Assembly (NCBI GenBank): GCA_016703065.1
Contig: JADJCU010000001.1
Coordinates: 124,001 to 188,000 of the forward strand
From: a bacterium
GTDB lineage: Bacteria > Electryoneota > RPQS01
DNA length: 64,000 nucleotides
Reading direction: 5' to 3'
A program made the translations under genes and the position numbers. The first letter of the stretch is position 1; the number at the start of each line of letters is the position of its first letter. Shown in pieces: positions 46,418 to 55,861 of this stretch. The notes beneath the pieces are model-generated. The model was not told the origin of the DNA and made no database searches. It worked only from the letters and a program-made list of their open reading frames with translations.

Positions 46418-47194
46418 TTATGCCGCCTGCGTCTGAAGCACCATCCGTTCCAGTTGGAATTGCAGCTTCAGTCGACGGACGAATTCGGTCATGCGAGTCG
46501 CAAATGTGGTCACAAGTTCGGGACATCCCGTGCCACCCGTAAGCGCGAACATTTCGAGTTGGAGCCGCTCGGCGGAAGCACAAAGGTCGCGGTGATCCAT
46601 GACCGCGTCTCGAACAAGGTCCGCGAATTCCCCCGAATACGCTTCAACGTATTCTGTTCCTGCCAATTCAGCCGACAAGCGTTGTTGAACGGTGGGCATG
46701 AGCAGGTACTGATCCCGGATTTGCCACTTTCGAAGCGCAGTGCTGAATTCCGCGAATCGCTCGAGAATACTGGTCAACGCCTCACACCGGCAGGTGCGTG
46801 TTTCTGTGATACGAATAGACAGCCGCTCCAAGTCGCGAATGTACTTGCGGGAAATTTCGTGGTGTAGGTCTTCCATCTTGTCCAACAGATTCTTTACAAC
46901 TGTCGCGTTACAGTCCCTGCCAGTTCCCACCGCCGGCAACTCAAAGTATAGTGCGGCATCCCGAACCTCTGCGTCCAAAATGCCGTTGTGCACTCTCAAC
47001 AAGTCAAGCGCGAGCGCTCTCCCGTCACACGCCTCCGCGCTCTTGTGGTTGGAATCCCCGGACTTCCCTGCTGTTGACAGATACTCCATTGCCGTCTCCG
47101 CATTTGAAATCGTCTCATCGCCTGTGTCAGTAATATATATCCTCTGATAAATCTGAGCAAAATGACCCTTCACATTGTCCACAATCATGTACAC
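46418..47194 (-). CDS. All-helical protein of unknown function
   Basis: 258 residues (GTG at 47194, or ATG at 47188; GGAG is about 13 bases upstream of the first). No family is recognised with confidence. It appears all-helical, with a segment of paired histidines and acids (DKMEDLHHEISRKYIRDLER) and a long amphipathic C-terminus (RMTEFVRRLKLQFQLERMVL). A hemerythrin-like or iron-sulfur-repair-like four-helix bundle is one possibility, unproven because a full set of ligands cannot be traced. It has its own terminator and a long AT-rich upstream region. Confidence 0.6.
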   Translation of the reverse strand: MYMIVDNVKGHFAQIYQRIYITDTGDETISNAETAMEYLSTAGKSGDSNHKSAEACDGRALALDLLRVHNGILDAEVRDAALYFELPAVGTGRDCNATVVKNLLDKMEDLHHEISRKYIRDLERLSIRITETRTCRCEALTSILERFAEFSTALRKWQIRDQYLLMPTVQQRLSAELAGTEYVEAYSGEFADLVRDAVMDHRDLCASAERLQLEMFALTGGTGCPELVTTFATRMTEFVRRLKLQFQLERMVLQTQAA

Positions 47195-47532
47195 GTAGAA
47201 TATTGCACTCCTTGTGGTACCTTATCCACGACTTGTTCACAAATCGCAACACAAGTTCTTGCGAGAGGCATCGATTAGTGTGATAGATATCACAGATGCA
47301 ATTGAACATAAACGATGAAATGAACAACAATGTGTAACAATTGCGACTGGTTCAACTGCTCAATAGTATCCTACATCACGCATCTTTTTCCATTGCGTTT
47401 CACTCTTTTCCCAATGTGTAGGCGTAAACCTCTGCGATGTTGGAGTTTGTCTACGGATTCTGAAGCTAAATGTTGTAATACTCCTACGTTCCAGTATTCG
47501 AGACGGCCGCAAGGTGTTTGATGCCATAAACA
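47195..47532. other. AT-rich intergenic region
   Basis: 338 bases without a credible gene. Its low GC suggests the promoter of the helical protein gene on the minus strand. A DnaA-box-like TTATCCACG occurs near 47222, a single-mismatch site. Confidence 0.4.
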
Positions 47533-47559
47533 GAGCAGGCAGCTGTCAGCTGCCCGCTC
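47533..47559 (-). terminator. Terminator of the decayed kamA gene
   Basis: GAGCAGGCAGCT pairs with AGCTGCCCGCTC (one mismatch); the minus-strand tail is TGTTTATGG. Confidence 0.7.
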
Positions 47560-47585
47560 GACTTGCGATCACCGTGTTCGGAGCC

Positions 47586-48370
47586 TTATGCGGCCAAGTC
47601 CGCGCAGACCTCCTTGGTCATCACATGTGTTGCGATCGTCAGCGAATAGTCATCCAGCCAAAACGCGTCCGGATTCCGGCCAAATACCAGCGATCTTCCT
47701 TCATCTTCCGGCTTGGCGGCGTTGTGATAGCGAAAGATGATCAGCTTCTCGGTCATCGCGACCGGTTCGATCTTCCCTGTCCCGTGTGACATGATAAATC
47801 GCACTCGTTTAGACAATCCTGACGTTTGGGCGCGAGTCGCTTCAACAAGCGCAAGCGTTTCCTCGATGGGCGTCACAAAGGGCTTGTTTCCCGCAGTCGG
47901 CCGGCATTGGAAAACGTAGTATCGGGCAACCCCGATCGCCGCCGGTCAGCAGCACGTTGGTGATTTCGCGGTGCTGCTCGATGTAAGCCAGTCCTGCTGA
48001 TATGTCCTTCACTGCCTCATCGTTGTCACTCATGAACATCCGCTTGCGGAAGCAGTAGCGACAGTAGCCGGCGCATACATCATTGCAGATCAGCAGTGCG
48101 GTCGAAGGGTATTTGTGCTCCGGACCAGGTACACGAGTGTAACTTCTTTCGTCTGACGCATCTAAGCTCCCGGAACTCTCTTAGTTCGCGAATGTCGGGC
48201 ATGATTAAACGTCTAATCGGATCGTCCGGGTCGTTCCAGTTGATCAGTTTCTGGTAATAGTCGTTGCTCCGAAAGACGAATTTCTCGGTCACGAGCTGGA
48301 GCTTCTCCCGTTCCAAGGTGCTGAGTTCGGCGACTTGCGAAAGCCAAGTGACATATCGGGGGTTCTTCAT
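47586..48370 (-). pseudogene. Decayed KamA-family radical SAM gene (lysine 2,3-aminomutase-like)
   Basis: The ATG at 48370 (AGGA upstream) starts MKNPRYVTWLSQ and runs to YYQKLINWNDPDDPIRR. A shift near 48165 then continues as SLDASDERSYTRVPGPEHKY and the radical SAM cluster motif CAGYCRYC. After LLTGGD (about 47935) roughly 140 codons of the SAM barrel are missing, and the sequence resumes in another frame with YYVFQCRPTAGNKPF and the C-terminus RVRFIMSHGTGKIE. The family normally spans about 370-450 residues, so the product cannot be active. A ribosome site and terminator are still in place, which suggests recent decay. Confidence 0.85.
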
Positions 48371-48617
48371 TGCGCATTCCTTTTTTCCATCATTCTTGCG
48401 CCTCCCCCCCTTCGCACACAAAGTGCCTGGCGCGTCTTGCGGCCTCCCGGCTCAAAATGGAGACTTAACGGCACTATGTCAACTTGACCAGAACCATTCG
48501 TATATTCTAACTTCATAAATATCAATGTTCATTTAATGAACGTGCGTTATGTTGCCCCCATAATGTAAATTTTGTGGCAGTTCGTTCATAGATTTGCCAC
48601 AACATTCGAGAAAACGA
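48371..48617. other. Intergenic, no gene seen
   Basis: Short AT-rich spacer upstream of the kamA remnant, where its promoter should lie. Confidence 0.35.
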
Positions 48618-48641
48618 AAGGGAGCACGATTGTGCTCCCTT
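48618..48641 (-). terminator. Rho-independent terminator
   Basis: AAGGGAGCAC and GTGCTCCCTT form a perfect 10-bp stem with a 4-base loop; the minus-strand tail is TCGTTTTCTCG. It follows the small broken gene. Confidence 0.88.
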
Positions 48642-48666
48642 GGGATTGTGGAAAATGCTGTGTGAC

Positions 48667-49012
48667 TTAAGAAGCGGAGCGCCCGCCGCCGTGAACAAGC
48701 TGCGCGACCTTCGAAAAGGAACTCCCGGCCTGATCAAGCGCGGCCTTCAATCCGTCGACGATTAACGCGCCGTTGTGGACTCGAGTTGCGTTTGCGACGA
48801 TCAACGATCCTGGAGCCTTCGACCGTCTGCGGCAACGCTTCATACTCTTTCCTGCCTTCATTCAGACGCTCCCACCCCTTCGACTGCAACTGCGAGTATT
48901 GGCGCGCTTGCGGAGAACTGAGCGGGTTGATCACCAGCAGGTTGTTCATCCGCAGGCGAATTGTGGCATTCCATTCTCTGATGCGCGAGCAAGCGGTACA
49001 CCCGTCGCTCAT
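48667..49012 (-). pseudogene. Small unknown gene with a frameshift
   Basis: Two overlapping minus-strand frames fit one small protein. The first (from ATG 49012) reads MSDGCTACSRIREWNATIRL and then NNLLVINPLSS and EALPQTVEGSRIV. The second continues LIVANATRVHNGALIVDGLK and AALDQAGSSFSKVAQLVHGG to the stop at 48667. The shift is near 48800-48815. The strong terminator right after the stop supports a real gene here. The family is not recognised, and the start could also be at 48949. Confidence 0.45.
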
Positions 49013-49106
49013 AACTGGGTCATCTGTTGCGCAGCAAGGGCTTCTTGAGCGGATAGAACGGATCCTCGGAGGTGAACCTGCCCAACTGGCACACCCCGGT
49101 CACAAG

Positions 49107-49140
49107 AAACGGGCAGGACCACCGCCGGTCTTGCCCGTTT
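49107..49140 (-). terminator. Rho-independent terminator
   Basis: AAACGGGCAGGACC pairs with GGTCTTGCCCGTTT (one mismatch); the minus-strand tail is CTTGTG. It lies 122 bases after the cargo gene stop at 49262, with no gene between. Confidence 0.7.
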
Positions 49141-49261
49141 CTCCTACACTGTGTGCGGATGCGACACCTGCTTGCGCCCGCACGCTTCACGTGTACCTTG
49201 AGGTCCGCGGCACGGGCCTCACTATCGGCGTCGCGACGACGCCTCCTCCCTGCTCGGGGGA

Positions 49262-51247
49262 TTACTTCATAAGAACCATCTTGCGAGTATCTGTCAAACC
49301 GCCGGCGTCAAGCTGATACATGTACACTCCGGAGGCCAGACGTCCGGCATCAAAATTCACGATCTGTGCTCCCGCATTCAACGGCGCGTGATCAAGCAGC
49401 GTCGCGACCTCTTCACCCAGCACATTGAAGACTTTCAACGTGACAACTGCAGCGCGCGCCAAATCGAATTGAATCGCGGTCGAGGGGTTGAATGGATTCG
49501 GGTAGTTCTGGTACAGCGTAAACTGCTCCGGAAGCGCAGGACGTTCCGGCGTGCTCACAGGCTGCGGGATGTCCGTCGAATCCACGTGGAATGCCGGATA
49601 TTGATTGTTCCAGAGCGGCTCCTCGGGAATGTCGCTCACAAGTATACGCTGGTAGTGCACCGGGTTCAAAGTCGGCGAGCCGGTGGGATTGTCACCCACT
49701 GCGCCGCCGGCGTCGAGATCGAACACGTAGCTCAAGTGGCGATAGCGCTCACCATTGTAGGTGGTAACCGTTTCCGCAAGTGTGGCATCGCGCTCGTGAG
49801 CACTTTCACCGACCGGCACCAATTGACCCGTATTCGTGTTCGTCACATTGACCGCCATGGACCACGAGACGCCATTGTTCGTCGATTTTGCAATCCAAAT
49901 GTCCTGCATCGGAATCCCGATGTTCGAGTAGTTCGCCGTGTCCGCCAGCACAAACGCGCAATAGAGATGACCGGTTTCAGTGTCAACAGAAAGATTCGGC
50001 CGCTGCAGCGCCCGCTGCCAATCACCCAGATCATCCGCCCAATTCGTGTCTAAATAGCTGTTCTCGAGCGCCATGATCGGCGACATGTAGCCGTAATCCG
50101 ATCCCCAGTGCCAGATCTGCCCAGCGTAGCGGGAGATCGTGCCTTCCAACGCATAATAGTTCATCGTCATGAACGCGAAGTGAATGTTATCGTTCTCGTC
50201 GAGAACGACCGACATATCCGTGTACGCGCGAAACGTGTCCGCGTCGCAAATCAGTGTGTCTCCCGAGGCGCAGTCCACGTCTTCGTAGATGAAGTTCGTG
50301 ATGTTCACCTCCTCGCTCCAGTTCAGGCCGCCGTCTTCGGAGACAATGTAGACGATGTCGTTGTTATACTGGGTGGGATCGGCAGTCAAGTCATCGCGGC
50401 TCTTGCTCCATGCGATGACCACGCGGTCCGAATGCCGCGAACAGGCGACATCCGGAGAAATCACCATGACGGTATCCAGTTCGCTGTACTGCAGGCCGCC
50501 GGTGACCGGCTCCCAGACGATGTTGATGCCGAAGCCCAATTCGTTGTACTGCGGAATGCCCCGCGAATAGTAGATGCGCTGCGGATCGCCGGCATTGCCG
50601 CTGAGCGGGTTTTCCGTCGACACCACGTGGAGTTTTCCGTTCGGGCTGCGCGCGATCTTCGGCCAGATGATTTCCAATTCGGCGCCGTTCTCAACCAGAT
50701 ATTCTGGCTCAACGGTGTTGAAGGCGCCTGCTCCGGCAATCAGGTCTATCGAAGCGGCGGCATGGGCTGTGGCTCCGGTGCTGATCTCTTCGTGGAAGGC
50801 CGGAAAGTAGAAACCATCGGGCTGCAGGGCACCGCAAACATAACCGCCGCGCGATACGACGTCGATTCTGCCATTTGTGATTGTGAACTGCTCAGTGGTT
50901 GGATCCCATACATTGTAGTATGTGTGGCGATCCGACGAATTGAAATTCTCGCCATTTGTCCATGACAGATGAACGAAACCTAATTCGTCCACTGACACCA
51001 TTTTGCCTGCGGTCCCGTTATGCTGGTAATCGTAGTACGTTGTGCCGGCGACGTAGGCGGCCCCGACCAGATCATCCAGCACACCTTGGCGGGGACCGTG
51101 TGCGGTTGGATCGGGAATGTTCTGAAAGGTCGGCTGTTCGGTTCCGTCGATTGGTTTGATATTGCGCATCGGGACCGTCGCCGAGGGGGCCGCGTTAAGC
51201 ACGTTCAGTGCGGCCAAGAATGAAAGAACGAGAGCAAACCGGATCAT
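49262..51247 (-). CDS. Secreted sialidase/BNR-like protein with sorting domain
   Basis: 661 residues from the ATG at 51247, with AGGAGG 6 bases upstream; the longer frame adds 15 residues ahead of the signal peptide (MIRFALVLSFLAALNVLNA). The body contains BNR/Asp-box-like units (SEDGGLNWSEEVNITN, KSTNNGVSWSMAVNVTN) spread over about residues 90-520, consistent with a beta-propeller. The tail is a type A sorting domain (LYQNYPNPFNPSTAI, ending DTRKMVLMK). No active-site residues of sialidases are certain, so only the fold is suggested. It should be an extracellular or surface protein. Confidence 0.86.
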   Translation of the reverse strand: MIRFALVLSFLAALNVLNAAPSATVPMRNIKPIDGTEQPTFQNIPDPTAHGPRQGVLDDLVGAAYVAGTTYYDYQHNGTAGKMVSVDELGFVHLSWTNGENFNSSDRHTYYNVWDPTTEQFTITNGRIDVVSRGGYVCGALQPDGFYFPAFHEEISTGATAHAAASIDLIAGAGAFNTVEPEYLVENGAELEIIWPKIARSPNGKLHVVSTENPLSGNAGDPQRIYYSRGIPQYNELGFGINIVWEPVTGGLQYSELDTVMVISPDVACSRHSDRVVIAWSKSRDDLTADPTQYNNDIVYIVSEDGGLNWSEEVNITNFIYEDVDCASGDTLICDADTFRAYTDMSVVLDENDNIHFAFMTMNYYALEGTISRYAGQIWHWGSDYGYMSPIMALENSYLDTNWADDLGDWQRALQRPNLSVDTETGHLYCAFVLADTANYSNIGIPMQDIWIAKSTNNGVSWSMAVNVTNTNTGQLVPVGESAHERDATLAETVTTYNGERYRHLSYVFDLDAGGAVGDNPTGSPTLNPVHYQRILVSDIPEEPLWNNQYPAFHVDSTDIPQPVSTPERPALPEQFTLYQNYPNPFNPSTAIQFDLARAAVVTLKVFNVLGEEVATLLDHAPLNAGAQIVNFDAGRLASGVYMYQLDAGGLTDTRKMVLMK

Positions 51248-51464
51248 AAAGACCTCCTGCTTGTTTGCCCGGGGTAGACTGTGCCCCACCAAGACACGTA
51301 ACGGAGTCCTGCAAAACTCGTGCTATGCGCAGTGAGTCTATTTTACTTAATTATTATTAGCTATTTAATTTTACTTCAGCATCAATTCATATGCGCATTT
51401 TCTGCGTTATTATATAGTCCTTCTTGCATAGGACTGTGCAATTAGTGACTTCAAGACAAAAAGA
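51248..51464. other. AT-rich spacer
   Basis: Low-GC region upstream of the BNR-like gene, with a run of TTAATTATTATTAGCTATTT near 51350. It probably contains that gene's promoter; no gene is present. Confidence 0.4.
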
Positions 51465-51496
51465 AGACGGCCTCCTGGGGAGAATGAAGGCCGTCT
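51465..51496 (-). terminator. Rho-independent terminator
   Basis: AGACGGCCT pairs with AGGCCGTCT; the minus-strand tail is TCTTTTTGTC. It ends the DUF2892 gene, 105 bases upstream. Confidence 0.85.
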
Positions 51497-51600
51497 AAGG
51501 AGGTCGGTGTCGTGCCTGACGCCGACCAAAACTGTAACTCTACTTCGCTTTCGCTATGATACCGCCCACCGAACGCGGCGCGGTTCGATGCGCCGAGAGA

Positions 51601-51795
51601 CTACTTCGCGGTCTTCGCCTTACATGTGCTCATGCCGCAAATCGGGTACAGTGGACACCATCCAACCAATGCGGTCAGCAAGGGAATCAACCCGACGGCG
51701 CCCCACCAACTCTTGGCGTAGACTCCCCAGCCGATCAAGGCTAACCCTATCACGATGCGGATGACCTTGTCCGCCCCGCCGACATTTGCTGTCAT
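51601..51795 (-). CDS. DUF2892 small inner-membrane protein
   Basis: 64 residues; AAGGAG lies 5 bases before the ATG. Two hydrophobic segments (IRIVIGLALIGWGVYA; WWGAVGLIPLLTALVGW) and the typical family ending with Cys (CPLYPICGMSTCK) identify the YgaP-type DUF2892 family. Members are often found with rhodaneses or sulfur-stress regulators. The Crp/Fnr gene lies 93 bases upstream in the same direction and may control it. Confidence 0.9.
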   Translation of the reverse strand: MTANVGGADKVIRIVIGLALIGWGVYAKSWWGAVGLIPLLTALVGWCPLYPICGMSTCKAKTAK

Positions 51796-51888
51796 GACTA
51801 CTCCTTCGTCTTGGTTTGCTGTTTACGAAAAGCGGCTGAGTAGAAACTACTCAGCCGCAACGGGAAAAACAGTGACCAACTCACATAA

Positions 51889-52575
51889 CTACGGAGTTTC
51901 TCCGGCAAATGCCCGTAACATCCCTTCATTCAACATCTTGACCCTCCCCCGCCCCAATTCCAACGCGCCTGCCCGCTCGAATTCCTTCAAGAGCCGCGAC
52001 ACCACCTCGCGCGCCGTCCCCAGCTCATCTGCGATCTGCTCGTGAGTGATATGAATACTTCGCAGATACGTCCCCTCCCCCGTGAACTTCTCAAGCAGGA
52101 AATGGGCGATCCGATGGTCCATCTTGCCGAAAGTGATCTCTTCAATCAGCGACATCATGTCTGCGATCCGAACACTCATCATGTTGAACACGTAGTCCCG
52201 CACGACCAGATGCTCGTGCACCCACCGATGAAAAACCTCAGGCGCGATAATCACCGCTGAAACAGGGTGCTCAGGCTCCACCTCCGCCGTCGCAGGATAG
52301 CGGGTGCCCGTGAGCAGGCAGGACGCCGTCAAAATACAGCTCTCCGCGTTCCGCACGTGGTAGAGCGTGATTTCACGGCCGCCGTCGTGGCGCTTGTAAA
52401 CGCGGATACTGCCCTCCCCGACAAACGCTATGCGGGTGCAGGCCTCGCCCTCGCGGTAGACCATCACTCCGCCGTCTAACTGCGCGTACTGCGAATGCAG
52501 CAAAATATCTTTCTGCAACAGCACGGGTGCGTTGCGATAGAAATCAAACTGCGACAAAATCTCATGTGCTTGCAT
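51889..52575 (-). CDS. Crp/Fnr-family transcriptional regulator
   Basis: 228 residues from the ATG at 52575, 12 bases after the rarA stop. It has an N-terminal cyclic-nucleotide-binding-like jelly roll (VYREGEACTRIAFVGEGSIR with VYKRHDGGREITLYHV) and a C-terminal Crp-type helix-turn-helix (ITHEQIADELGTAREVVSRL). There is no N-terminal Fnr cysteine cluster; a Cys in the segment ESCILTASCLL resembles the sub-group that senses nitrosative or oxidative stress. Direct target candidates are its own operon and the DUF2892 gene. Confidence 0.92.
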   Translation of the reverse strand: MQAHEILSQFDFYRNAPVLLQKDILLHSQYAQLDGGVMVYREGEACTRIAFVGEGSIRVYKRHDGGREITLYHVRNAESCILTASCLLTGTRYPATAEVEPEHPVSAVIIAPEVFHRWVHEHLVVRDYVFNMMSVRIADMMSLIEEITFGKMDHRIAHFLLEKFTGEGTYLRSIHITHEQIADELGTAREVVSRLLKEFERAGALELGRGRVKMLNEGMLRAFAGETP

Positions 52576-52586
52576 GGAAGTCCAGA

Positions 52587-53978
52587 TTAGACCTTGCGCC
52601 GCTTCTTCCACCAGCGAGACAGCCGCTCGCCCAACTCATATTCGCGGCCCTGATCGGTTGGCTCGTAAAACAAGGTCTGCCTATAGCGCGGAGGAAGATT
52701 CTCTGACTCAACAAAATGTCCCGGATGGTCGTGTGGGTATTGATAGTCCGCGCCAAAACCCTCCCGCTTCATCAGTCCCGTCACAGGATTCCGCAAATGA
52801 AAGGGAACCGGCTCAGGGCTCTGCTCCTGCCGTACGGCCTCGAGCGCCTTGTCAATCGCGACGTATGCCGCGTTCGATTTGGGCGAACTTGCAAGGTACG
52901 TCGTACATTGCGACAGAGTGATTCGTGCTTCCGGCATCCCGATCGCATGGACCGCCTGATAGCAAGACACCGCCAATACCAACCCGTTCGGATTCGCGTT
53001 GCCGATGTCTTCGCTCGCCAAAATGATCAAGCGCCGCGCGACGAACAGCGGATCTTCGCCGGCTTCAAGCATGCGCGCCAGATAATAGAGCGCGGCATCC
53101 GGATCACTGGCTCGCACGCTCTTGATGAAGGCGGAAATCGTGTTGTAATGCTGGTCGCCCGCTTTGTCATAGCGCGGCAGGCGCCGCAGCACCGCAGTTT
53201 CAATCAGCGCCCGGTCAATCGTGCGCCGATCTTCGTGAAGCTCGGCGATTTGCGCGGATAACTCGAGAGCGTTTTACAATGCGCGCGCGTCCCCGCCCGA
53301 AAGCGTCAGCAACGCGTCAATCGCATCGGGATCGACTTCTACCCGCGCCGCGCACAAAACCGCGTCAGCACACAGGGCGCGAGCAAGCAATATCTTCAGA
53401 TGCTCCGCCGTCAGCGGATGCAGTCGCAGCACCCGAGCCCGCGACAGCAGCGGCGAAATGACTTCAAACGAAGGGTTCTCCGTCGTCGCACCAAGCAGCG
53501 TGACCGTGCCGTCTTCAACCGCATGAAGGAGCGCGTCCTGCTGCGACTTCGACCAGCGGTGGATTTCATCGACAAAGAGCAACGTCCGCTGAGTCGCCTT
53601 GCGACGCAACGCCGCCGCTTCAAGCTGTTTGCGCAGCTCGGGAACGCCGGTCGACACGGCGGAAATCGGCACAAACACATAGGCGAGCGTCGCGGCCAGA
53701 ATCCGCGCCAGCGTCGTCTTTCCGGTCCCCGGATCGCCCCATAGAATCAGGCTGGGAATGCTACCCCCGGCAATCAGCCGGGTCAGTAACGCGCCGTCGC
53801 CAAGCAGATGCTCCTGACCAACGTAGCCCGCGAGGGGCGTGGGCCGCATTCGTTCAGCAAGCGGAGAGAGAGTCGAGTCGACCACCAGAGTGTAAGGGCT
53901 TGGAGGTCCGTTTCGGTACTCATTGACCGCCAATCGGCCAGTCGAGGACTCCCGACGCCTCCTCTTGGCAGGCGACAA
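52587..53978 (-). pseudogene. rarA: rarA (mgsA) replication-associated AAA ATPase with in-frame TAA
   Basis: The reading frame is continuous from 53978 to 52587 except for TAA at 53274-53276. The first part has PLAERMRPTPLAGYVGQEHL, Walker A (WGDPGTGKTT), Walker B (LLFVDEIHR) and sensor region (LLGATTENPSFEV), ending GGDARAL. The second continues NALELSAQIAEL and DRALIETAVLRRLPRYDKAG, then the family C-terminus (QYPHDHPGHFVE). RarA acts at stalled replication forks. It looks like one codon changed to a stop in an otherwise intact gene, or a consensus error. The true start may be GTG at 53885. Confidence 0.85.
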
Positions 53979-54033
53979 CTAATGAAGTTTGTGCCCGCTA
54001 TGTGATTTTGTCTTGGAGAGTAAGTTACACAAA

Positions 54034-54062
54034 CAAAACGCCGGATGCAATCCGGCGTTTTG
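54034..54062. terminator. Bidirectional terminator
   Basis: CAAAACGCCGGAT and ATCCGGCGTTTTG form a perfect 13-bp stem with a 3-base loop. It lies after the clpX-like gene (stop at 54149) and upstream of rarA. Confidence 0.88.
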
Positions 54063-54148
54063 TGCTATCGAAAACAATGGTGTAGTTTGTGGCGTAGGCC
54101 AGGCCCCCGCAAACCGTCGCCAAATATCTACTCATGCTGGACTTCGAG

Positions 54149-55666
54149 CTAACCCTCTCCGCGTTCGGCGTAGGCCTTCTTGATCATGGCGTCCAGATAC
54201 TGCTCAGGATTTGCGAGCACCTCCGGCGAGATTTCGAGACTCTGCTTGCCGGCGAGCTTCAGACCGTATTCATAGTTCGTAAACATCTGCTGAAGTTTGT
54301 AGACCAACTGGACCGGTTCGCTGTCGAGATTCCCGCGAATCCAGCTCTGCGCGGCGGGCGGCAGCTCCAGTACGAGGCCGTGCCTCTCGAGGAAACCGCG
54401 CTGGAATGTATTGATCGCATCGGTGACGAGCAGGTCGGCGGCGGTCTGGTCGGGATGCAGAATCAGGTCGAGCGTGACCGTCAGACTGCGAATTGTCGAA
54501 GAGGGCAGCAGCTTCTCGAATTTGATTAAGGCGCGTTCGACCACCGAGGTCAGACCGCGGGCCCCGATTCCAAGCTGATGAGCACGGCGGGCGATCTCCC
54601 GCAGCGCGTCGTCGGTGAACGAGAGCTCGATTCCGTAGGCGGCAAAATCGCGGACCTTGCCCTGTACCACCGCCGAATAGGGATTGCGCAGGACGTCGTA
54701 CAAAGCGGTCTCATTCAGGTCTGTTAACTGCGCGACGACCGGCAAGCGACCTACAAACTCAGACTCGAAACCGTATTGGATCAGATCAGTGGTCGTGACA
54801 CGCTTCATCAGTTCGGAATCCACTGTCGGAATATCACCGGCGCGCTGGAAGCCCATGGTCCCTTTGGCAAGTCGGCGGCGGATCATGTCCGGCAGCCCGG
54901 CGAACGCACCGGATACGATGAACAGCATGTTACGGGTTGAGACCTTTTTGCGCACGGCCTTGCCGCGGCGCTGCGTCTCCATCACCGCTTCCATCTGGCT
55001 GGCCAGATCGTGCGGAGTCCGCAAATCCACATCGGTGTCTTCCATCAGCTTCAACAGAGCGCGCTGCACTCCCGACCGCGAGACATCCGGCCCCACCGTG
55101 TTGCCCGAGGCCGCGATCTTGTCGATCTCGTCGACATAGATAATCCCATATTCGGCCAACAACGTGTCGCCACCTGCCTCTCGAACAAGGTCGCGCACGA
55201 GGTCGTCCACATCGCCGCCGACATAGCCCGTCTCCGAGAACTTGGTAGCGTCGCCCTTGACAAACGGGACGCCGATCTTCTCAGCAATGAGCTTGACGAT
55301 GTACGTCTTGCCCACGCCGGTCGGTCCGATCATCAGGATATTCGATTTGATCCGCCCCACGGTCGGCTCGATCGACGGATGCTCCGCCTCCCACTTGCGC
55401 CGGTGAAAGTGCGTACAAATTTTTGTGGCCAGAATCTCGATGGCATCGTCTTAATGCACCACATATTGCCGGAGGTAGGCTTCAAGCTCCGTTGGACGCA
55501 GCGTGAAGTCGATTGTTTCGACACTGCTGGGAGCGCGTGTCTCCGTGCCTTCGTGAGGAACATTCAGGTCATAGTCTGCCACAGCAACGTTCTCGCCGTA
55601 GCGCTCTTTCAGAAATTCACTTATCTCTTCCCGGATTTTGTCGGGATTGGGCGGAATCTTGGACAT
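54149..55666 (-). pseudogene. ClpX/HslU-like AAA+ unfoldase gene with in-frame TAA
   Basis: From the ATG at 55666 the frame reads MSKIPPNPDKIREEISEFLK to YLRQYVVH, then TAA at 55451-55453 (codon 72), then continues unbroken as DDAIEILATKICTHFHRRKW to 54149. The family expects YVVHQDDA, so CAA (Gln) to TAA explains it. Walker A (GPTGVGKT), Walker B (IIYVDEIDK) and the pore-side YVGGDV are present; there is no ClpX zinc domain, which is more like the HslU or ClpX-like group. Downstream starts could still give an ATPase core, though without the N-terminal 120 residues. Confidence 0.87.
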
Positions 55667-55861
55667 CGTACTTGGGGTTAACAGAAGGAGAGAGGAGTCT
55701 CCTCCCGCCGCAATTACCATTCTACCGGCCATCGGCACCCCTTGTTCCGGCAACTCCTGAAAATATAAGCATCCATCGGACGAGATGCGACTAATCTGTG
55801 AGCCAACAGAGGTTAGGCGTACGCTTGCACATCAGGACCCGCTTTTGTAGATTCTAAATCT

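Noticed and set aside
53274..55453. TAA reassigned to glutamine
   Set aside because: Many genes end in TAA immediately before strong terminators (for example at 6777), so TAA works as a stop here.
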